Shown piece after piece: positions 59,131-64,000 of a DNA stretch of 64,000 nt. A model generated the notes under the pieces. That model saw only the letters and a list, made by a program, of their open reading frames with translations, searched no databases and had not been told where the DNA came from. The position numbers were made by a program, and so were the translations under genes. The stretch covers positions 22,412-86,411 of the forward strand of contig UQBY01000014.1 of NCBI GenBank assembly GCA_900539375.1. The letters run 5' to 3'. Source of the stretch: an uncultured Clostridium sp. Its GTDB lineage: Bacteria > Bacillota > Clostridia > Clostridiales > Clostridiaceae. How positions within the stretch are numbered: the first letter of the stretch is position 1; each line of letters opens with the position of its first letter.

Positions 59131-59814
59131 TTAAATTCCACCCTTATATTCTAAAAGATATCCCATATTTCTTATAGCTTTTATTGTAACCTTTGATTTT
59201 AAAAATGTAAGTTTTCTTCTTAAAAATGTAACATATACCTCTACATTATTATGTTCTGCTTCAGATTCAAAGCCCCATAGTTTATTTATAATATCATCTT
59301 TATTAATAACACTTCCTTTTCTATTAATAAGAAGTTCTAAAAGACCAAATTCCTTTGCAGTTAACTTAACTGAATTTAAACTAGTGGAAAGTTCTAATGT
59401 TCCAACATTTAAACTTATATCTCCAAAAGATAATTCATTTTCATTTATAACTTCCCCCTTTCTTCTGCTTAATGCCCTTATTCTTGCAAAAAGTTCTTCT
59501 GTATAAAATGGTTTTGGAAGATAATCATCTGCCCCACAATCTAACCCTTCTACCTTATCAGATACTTCTCCTTTTGCTGTAAGTAAAATTATAGGACATT
59601 CAATTCCTTCTTTTCTTGCCTTTTTAAGTACATCTAATCCATTCATTAAAGGAAGCATTATATCTAAAATAACTAAATCATAAATATTTGAAAGTATATA
59701 ATCAAGACCATCTTCTCCATTAAAAACCCTATCTACAATATAATTATGTTTTTCTAAAATAGCTCCTAAAGCTTCTGATAATTGTTTTTCATCTTCTACT
59801 ATTAAAATTCTCAT
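59131..59814 (-). CDS. OmpR/PhoB family response regulator
   Basis: 227-aa regulator: receiver domain with phosphoacceptor Asp in LVILDIMLP, then a winged helix (LTAKEFGLLELLINRKGSVI, EVYVTFLRRKL). ATG at 59814 (AGAGG eight bases upstream) is preferred over a GTG at 59823 that is part of the ribosome binding site. It is coupled with the kinase gene. Direct repeats upstream suggest autoregulation. Confidence 0.94.
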   Translation of the reverse strand: MRILIVEDEKQLSEALGAILEKHNYIVDRVFNGEDGLDYILSNIYDLVILDIMLPLMNGLDVLKKARKEGIECPIILLTAKGEVSDKVEGLDCGADDYLPKPFYTEELFARIRALSRRKGEVINENELSFGDISLNVGTLELSTSLNSVKLTAKEFGLLELLINRKGSVINKDDIINKLWGFESEAEHNNVEVYVTFLRRKLTFLKSKVTIKAIRNMGYLLEYKGGI

Positions 59815-59847
59815 AATATTCACCTCTTTATGAATATTTTAACATAG

Positions 59848-59902
59848 AAAGCTTAAATAAAATTTAAAATAAAAATCATTTTTTAAGTTTTATTTAAGCT
59901 TT
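59848..59902. repeat. Inverted/direct repeats, likely response regulator binding site
   Basis: Perfect 15-bp arms AAAGCTTAAATAAAA (59848-59862) and TTTTATTTAAGCTTT (59888-59902). Inside the right part TTTAAG repeats with an 11-bp period (59882-59887, 59893-59898), and the left part has CTTAAA/TTTAAA with the same period, the spacing OmpR-type dimers bind. Confidence 0.65.
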
Positions 59903-60112
59903 AAACTTTATAATTATTTTAATAAAGTGAGGTGAATATTTTTATATTTTAAATTTAAAATAACACTTAATAATATCTTAGTAAAAATATTATTAATATA
60001 AAAAAGGGAATTAATTAAAATAATCCACTTAACACACATATAAAAATTTCTCTAAATATATATTAATAATTTAAATTTAATCTATTAAGATTTTTTAATT
60101 GTTATTAAATTA
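59903..60112. other. AT-rich intergenic region
   Basis: Between the repeat block and the pyc terminator. It should include the promoter of the two-component operon, but nothing stands out, and I see no gene. Confidence 0.4.
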
Positions 60113-60157
60113 AAAAAAGATATACAGAAAGAGTTTTTCTCTCTGTATATCTTTTTA
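60113..60157 (-). terminator. Terminator after pyc
   Basis: AGATATACAGA and TCTGTATATCT arms with an extra inner pairing and, on the minus strand, a TCTTTTTTT tail right after the pyc stop. Confidence 0.9.
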
Positions 60158-60159
60158 TA

Positions 60160-63100
60160 TTACTTAATTTTAATTAATAATTCACCAGTTTTAACTTGTT
60201 GACCTTCTTTAGTTGCAACAATTTCTATTACACCTGAAACAGGAGCTACTATGTTAGTTTCCATCTTCATTGCTTCTATTATTATTAAGCTTTGACCTTC
60301 TTTAACTTCGTCTCCTTCTTTAACAAGAATCTTATTTATATTACCTGGAATACTTGCCCCTACTTCATTTTTATTTTCTGGGTCTGCCATAACTGTAGCG
60401 TCAGCATTTACAATAGCACCTGTATCTCTTCTTGTTTTATCTTTAATCTTTATTTCTCTTCTATTTCCATTAACTTCAAATACAAGAATTCTGTTTCCTT
60501 CATCATCATGTTTGCCGATTTCTACTAATTGAACTATTAAAGTTCTACCTTCTTCTACTTCTACTTCACAAGTTTCACCTTCTGCTAATCCATGGAAGAA
60601 TACATCACTTCCCATGCGGCTTACATCACCATATTCATCAACAAACTTTAAGTAATCTTCAAATACATCTGGATATAAAGCATAGCTTAATAAATCTTTG
60701 TTTGTTGGTTCATACTTATATTTTTCTTTTAAGTATTCTCTATCTTTATCAAAGTTTTCTGGAGGTAATAATTCACCTGGTCTTACTGTAATAGGTTCTT
60801 CACCCTTTAAAACTACCTTTTGAAGTTCTTTTGGGAATCCTCCTTCTGGTTGACCCATCATACCTTTAAAGTATGATACAACTGAATCTGGGAATGCCAT
60901 ATTCTTAGCCTTTTCACATATATTTTCTGGAGTTAAATCATTTTGAACCATAAATATTGCCATATCTCCAACCATCTTAGAAGAAGGAGTAACCTTTATT
61001 ATGTCACCAACCATTTCATTAACTCTCTTATACATATGTTTTACATCATTAAACTTATGTCCAATTCCAAAGCTTTCAACTTGTGGTTTTAAGTTTGAAT
61101 ATTGTCCTCCTGGAATTTCATATCTATAAATTTCTGCACTACCTGTCTTTAAGTCAGATTCAAATTCACTGTAAACTTGTCTTACTGCTCCCCAGTAATC
61201 ATCAATTTTTTGAATCTTATTTAAATCAATGCCAGTATCTCTATCAGTATTCTTTAATGCTGCTACAACTGAGTTTAAAGCTGGTTGACTTGTTAAACCT
61301 GACATATTATTAAATGCTGTATCTATAATATCAACTCCAGCATCTGCTGCCATTAAAACAGTTGCAACTCCATTACCTGTAGTATCATGAGTGTGTAATT
61401 GAATTGGAATTGAAATTTCATTCTTTAATGCAGTTATAAGTTTCTTAGCTGCATAAGGCTTTAATAAAGCTGACATATCTTTTATTGCAAGTATATGAGC
61501 TCCCATCTTTTCAATTTCTTTAGCCTTATCTACATAATATTTTAAGCTATATTTATCTCTAGATTCATCTAAAATATCACCAGTATAACATAAAGCAACT
61601 TCTGCTATTTTTCCACACTTTAATGTTTCATCTAAAGCTACTTCTATTCCCTTTAACCAGTTAAGTGAATCAAATATTCTAAATATATCTATTCCACTCT
61701 TTGCAGATTCTTTTATAAATTCTCTTATAACATTATCTGGATAATTCTTATATCCAACACCATTAGCTCCTCTTATAAGCATTTGGAACATAATGTTTGG
61801 TATTCTCTTTCTTAATTCTTCTAGTCTTACCCATGGGTCTTCCTTTAAGAATCTATATGCTGTATCAAAAGTAGCTCCTCCCCACATTTCAAGAGAGAAT
61901 AAATCTCCAGCATAGGCTGCAGTAGCCTTTGCTATCTTTATCATATCCTTACTTCTAACTCTTGTTGCCATTAATGATTGTTGAGCATCTCTCATAGTTG
62001 AATCTGTAAGTAAAAGTTTATTTTGAGATTTTATCCACTTAACTACTCCTTCTGGTCCTTCAGTATCTAAAATTTGCTTTGTTCCTTTTAAACCTTCTAT
62101 TGTATCTACTTTTGGAATTACAGGTACATCATAATCTGTTTTAATTCCTTTAGTTCCATTTACTATCTTTTCACCAACAATTTTTAATACTCTTTGTTCT
62201 TCATCTGTTCTTGGTTTTATATCAAATAATTGAGGATTGTCTGAAATGAAGTTTGTATCACATTCTCCCTTTCTAAATGTTTCATTATTTAAAACATTTA
62301 TTAAGAAGTCAACATTTGTTTTAACACCTGTAATATTTATTTCTTTTATAGCACGTATAGATTTTCTTACAGTATCTTCAAAAGTTCTTGAATATGCAGT
62401 AGTTTTTACAAGAAGACTATCATAATAAGGACTTATTACAGCTCCACTAAATCCATTACCACCATCAAGTCTTATACCAAATCCTCCACCTGTTCTATAA
62501 ACATCAATCTTACCAGTATCAGGTGCAAAGTTATTTGAAGGGTCTTCTGTTGTTACTCTACATTGAATAGCATATCCTCTTGGTTTAATATCATCTTGAG
62601 AATATATTCCTATTTCTTTAGAATCTAATCTATATCCTTCAGCTATTAATATTTGGCTTTGTACTATGTCTATACCAGTTACCATTTCTGTAATTGTATG
62701 TTCAACTTGTACTCTAGGATTCATTTCTATGAAATAATGATTTCCGTGCATATCAACTAAGAATTCTAAAGTACCTGCATTTAAATAATTAACAGCTTTT
62801 GCAATTTTTAATGCATCATTACAAATTGCTTCTCTAACTTCATTAGATAATTTAACTGCTGGACTTATTTCTATAACTTTTTGATGTCTTCTTTGAATTG
62901 AACAATCTCTTTCATAAAGATGTACTATGTTTCCATATTTATCTCCTAACACTTGAATTTCAATATGTTTAGGACCTTCTATGTATTTTTCTATGAACAT
63001 GTCATCTATTCCAAAGGCTTTCTTAGCTTCATTTTTAGCACTTCTAAAAGCTTCAAGTAAGTCTTCTTCCTTTCTGACTATTCTCATACCTCTACCGCCA

Positions 63101-63600
63101 CCACCAGCAGCAGCTTTTACCATTACAGGGTATCCACAGTATTCAGCAACCTTTAATGCTTCTTCTTCAGATGTTATAGGTTTTTCAACACCTGGAATTA
63201 CAGGAACTCCAACACTCTTTGCTACTATCTTAGATTTTATTTTATCTCCTAATTTATCCATCATTTCATGTTTAGGACCAATAAATTCTATTCCGGCTTC
63301 TTCACATTTTTTTGCAAACTCTGCATTTTCTGATAAAAATCCATAACCTGGATGTATAGCATCAACATGTTTCTTTTTTGCAAGGCTAATAATTTCATCA
63401 ATATTTAGATATGCTTCAACTGGTCCTTTATTTTTACCAATTAAATATGCCTCATGAGCTTTAGTTCTAAAAAGAGAACGCTTATCTTCCTCTGAATATA
63501 TAGCTACTGTTCTTATCCCCAATTCATGACAAGCTCTAAATATTCTTATAGCAATTTCACCTCTATTGGCTACTAATACTCTTTTAAATTTTTTCTCCAA
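60160..63600 (-). CDS. pyc: Pyruvate carboxylase
   Basis: 1146-aa biotin enzyme making oxaloacetate from pyruvate, bicarbonate and ATP. In order: biotin carboxylase domain (VLVANRGEIAIRIFRACHE at 9-27, GGGGRGMRIV), carboxyltransferase domain (TDSTMRDAQQSLMATRVR, metal ligands LHTHDTTGNG) and biotinyl domain with Lys1112 in EAMKMET. It starts with TTG, ten bases after AAGGAG. It stands alone and feeds oxaloacetate to aspartate and lysine synthesis. Confidence 0.97.
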   Translation of the reverse strand: MEKKFKRVLVANRGEIAIRIFRACHELGIRTVAIYSEEDKRSLFRTKAHEAYLIGKNKGPVEAYLNIDEIISLAKKKHVDAIHPGYGFLSENAEFAKKCEEAGIEFIGPKHEMMDKLGDKIKSKIVAKSVGVPVIPGVEKPITSEEEALKVAEYCGYPVMVKAAAGGGGRGMRIVRKEEDLLEAFRSAKNEAKKAFGIDDMFIEKYIEGPKHIEIQVLGDKYGNIVHLYERDCSIQRRHQKVIEISPAVKLSNEVREAICNDALKIAKAVNYLNAGTLEFLVDMHGNHYFIEMNPRVQVEHTITEMVTGIDIVQSQILIAEGYRLDSKEIGIYSQDDIKPRGYAIQCRVTTEDPSNNFAPDTGKIDVYRTGGGFGIRLDGGNGFSGAVISPYYDSLLVKTTAYSRTFEDTVRKSIRAIKEINITGVKTNVDFLINVLNNETFRKGECDTNFISDNPQLFDIKPRTDEEQRVLKIVGEKIVNGTKGIKTDYDVPVIPKVDTIEGLKGTKQILDTEGPEGVVKWIKSQNKLLLTDSTMRDAQQSLMATRVRSKDMIKIAKATAAYAGDLFSLEMWGGATFDTAYRFLKEDPWVRLEELRKRIPNIMFQMLIRGANGVGYKNYPDNVIREFIKESAKSGIDIFRIFDSLNWLKGIEVALDETLKCGKIAEVALCYTGDILDESRDKYSLKYYVDKAKEIEKMGAHILAIKDMSALLKPYAAKKLITALKNEISIPIQLHTHDTTGNGVATVLMAADAGVDIIDTAFNNMSGLTSQPALNSVVAALKNTDRDTGIDLNKIQKIDDYWGAVRQVYSEFESDLKTGSAEIYRYEIPGGQYSNLKPQVESFGIGHKFNDVKHMYKRVNEMVGDIIKVTPSSKMVGDMAIFMVQNDLTPENICEKAKNMAFPDSVVSYFKGMMGQPEGGFPKELQKVVLKGEEPITVRPGELLPPENFDKDREYLKEKYKYEPTNKDLLSYALYPDVFEDYLKFVDEYGDVSRMGSDVFFHGLAEGETCEVEVEEGRTLIVQLVEIGKHDDEGNRILVFEVNGNRREIKIKDKTRRDTGAIVNADATVMADPENKNEVGASIPGNINKILVKEGDEVKEGQSLIIIEAMKMETNIVAPVSGVIEIVATKEGQQVKTGELLIKIK

Positions 63601-63689
63601 TGAAATGCAACTCCTTCTATAACTTTAATTTCATCATTTGTCATATGTTATAACAAACAAATACCTTAAAAATTTTTCATAATAAATTG

Positions 63690-63698
63690 ATTATATCA
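63690..63698 (-). promoter_or_regulatory. Putative pyc promoter, extended -10
   Basis: Minus-strand TGATATAAT about 90 bases before the start; -10 at 63690-63695. The -35 region is weak. The rest of 63601-63865 is AT-rich with no gene seen. Confidence 0.5.
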
Positions 63699-63864
63699 TA
63701 AAAATTCCTCTTTAACTCCTATTTTTTTAATTTTAGTGAATATATTTTGAAAAATTTAAAAAAAAATTCGTAATAAGTACATACATTTATATAAATAATA
63801 AAAAAGAATGTACTTATTTTTCTATTTAATATTAATAAATTTATTAAAGCCTTATAATTTTATA

Positions 63865-63901
63865 TAAAAAAAACTGTTTCAAAATACATTTTGAAACAGT
63901 T
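63865..63901 (-). terminator. rRNA operon terminator
   Basis: Perfect 14-bp arms AACTGTTTCAAAAT and ATTTTGAAACAGTT (63872-63885, 63888-63901) followed on the minus strand by T bases, just after the 5S gene. Confidence 0.92.
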
Positions 63902-63910
63902 CTAAACTAA

Positions 63911-64000
63911 CCTGGCAACGTCTTACTCTCCCACACAGTCTCCCATGCAGTACCATCAGCGCTGTAGAGCTTAACTTTCCTGTTCGGAATGGGAAGGAGT
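63911..64000 (-). rRNA. rrf: 5S ribosomal RNA, 5' part cut by window
   Basis: The minus strand reads CCCATTCCGAACAGGAAAGT, then TTAAGCTCTACAGCGC, GATGGTACTGCATGGG and ends in GACGTTGCCAGG, the 3' three quarters of a clostridial 5S rRNA. The 5' part and the rest of an rRNA operon should lie beyond base 64000. Confidence 0.95.

Noticed and set aside
62981..63346. 121-codon plus-strand frame inside pyc
   Set aside because: Mirror of the biotin carboxylase coding sequence; AT-rich codon bias produces such frames here.

Overview
The window is very AT-rich, gene-dense bacterial chromosome. Gene content and order point to a spore-forming Clostridium of the C. perfringens/C. baratii type: rplU-prp-rpmA, obgE, yhbY-nadD-yqeK-LCP, mreBCD-mrdA, minCDE, an M50 protease of the SpoIVFB type, a SCIFF peptide system, DUF1846, type III glutamine synthetase, and T-box and purine riboswitch leaders. 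Species cannot be fixed from sequence alone. Almost all genes lie on the minus strand. The exceptions are a truncated D,D-carboxypeptidase at the left edge, an unknown protein at 13166 and glnN at 45600. A 5S rRNA, cut by the right edge, shows that an rRNA operon ends there.

Layout. 1-5063: carboxypeptidase, then a convergent minus-strand operon (yhbY, nadD, yqeK, LytR-CpsA-Psr protein, RluA-type pseudouridine synthase). 5158-5838: broken IS605-type tnpB between yhbY and obgE. 6070-8640: obgE and the L21-Prp-L27 operon with an L21 leader. 8689-11911: a GntR-regulated ABC transporter with a promoter/operator that can be read directly. 11993-14110: a methyltransferase and an unknown protein, divergently arranged. 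14155-18540: heme-uptake operon (NEAT surface protein, binding lipoprotein, permease, ATPase) behind a Fur-like box. 18819-26254: cca, a COG3541 nucleotidyltransferase, RNase G, a DUF2344/radical SAM pair, M50 protease and a small membrane protein. 26343-36999: rodA, minEDC, mrdA, mreDCB, radC, maf and a SPOR protein, the cell shape and division block. 37087-40057: DUF1846 protein and dapL. 40184-47732: nitrogen block (pyrG, dapF, ANTAR regulator, glnA, GltB-like domain protein, divergent glnN). 47818-49866: xpt and pbuX under a guanine riboswitch. 49925-53541: two aminotransferases, a T-box-controlled Lrp regulator and a membrane protein. 53598-57823: SCIFF cluster (scfA, scfB, M16 peptidase, basic amino acid decarboxylase family protein). 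57922-59902: two-component system with a repeat-rich upstream region. 60160-63600: pyruvate carboxylase.

The most interesting signals are these. First, two divergent leaders between the GltB-like/glnA operon and glnN each carry a hairpin with the same AAAGGC hexaloop overlapping a terminator-like hairpin, beside a gene for an ANTAR antiterminator-type protein. Second, the SCIFF peptide gene (too short for ordinary ORF calling) encodes seven rather than six cysteines and sits with an M16 peptidase. Third, the NEAT heme protein lacks the usual YxxxY heme ligand motif. Fourth, a perfect palindrome overlaps the -10 box of the GntR-ABC operon. Functions are inferred from recognised motifs and family knowledge; no database search was possible.
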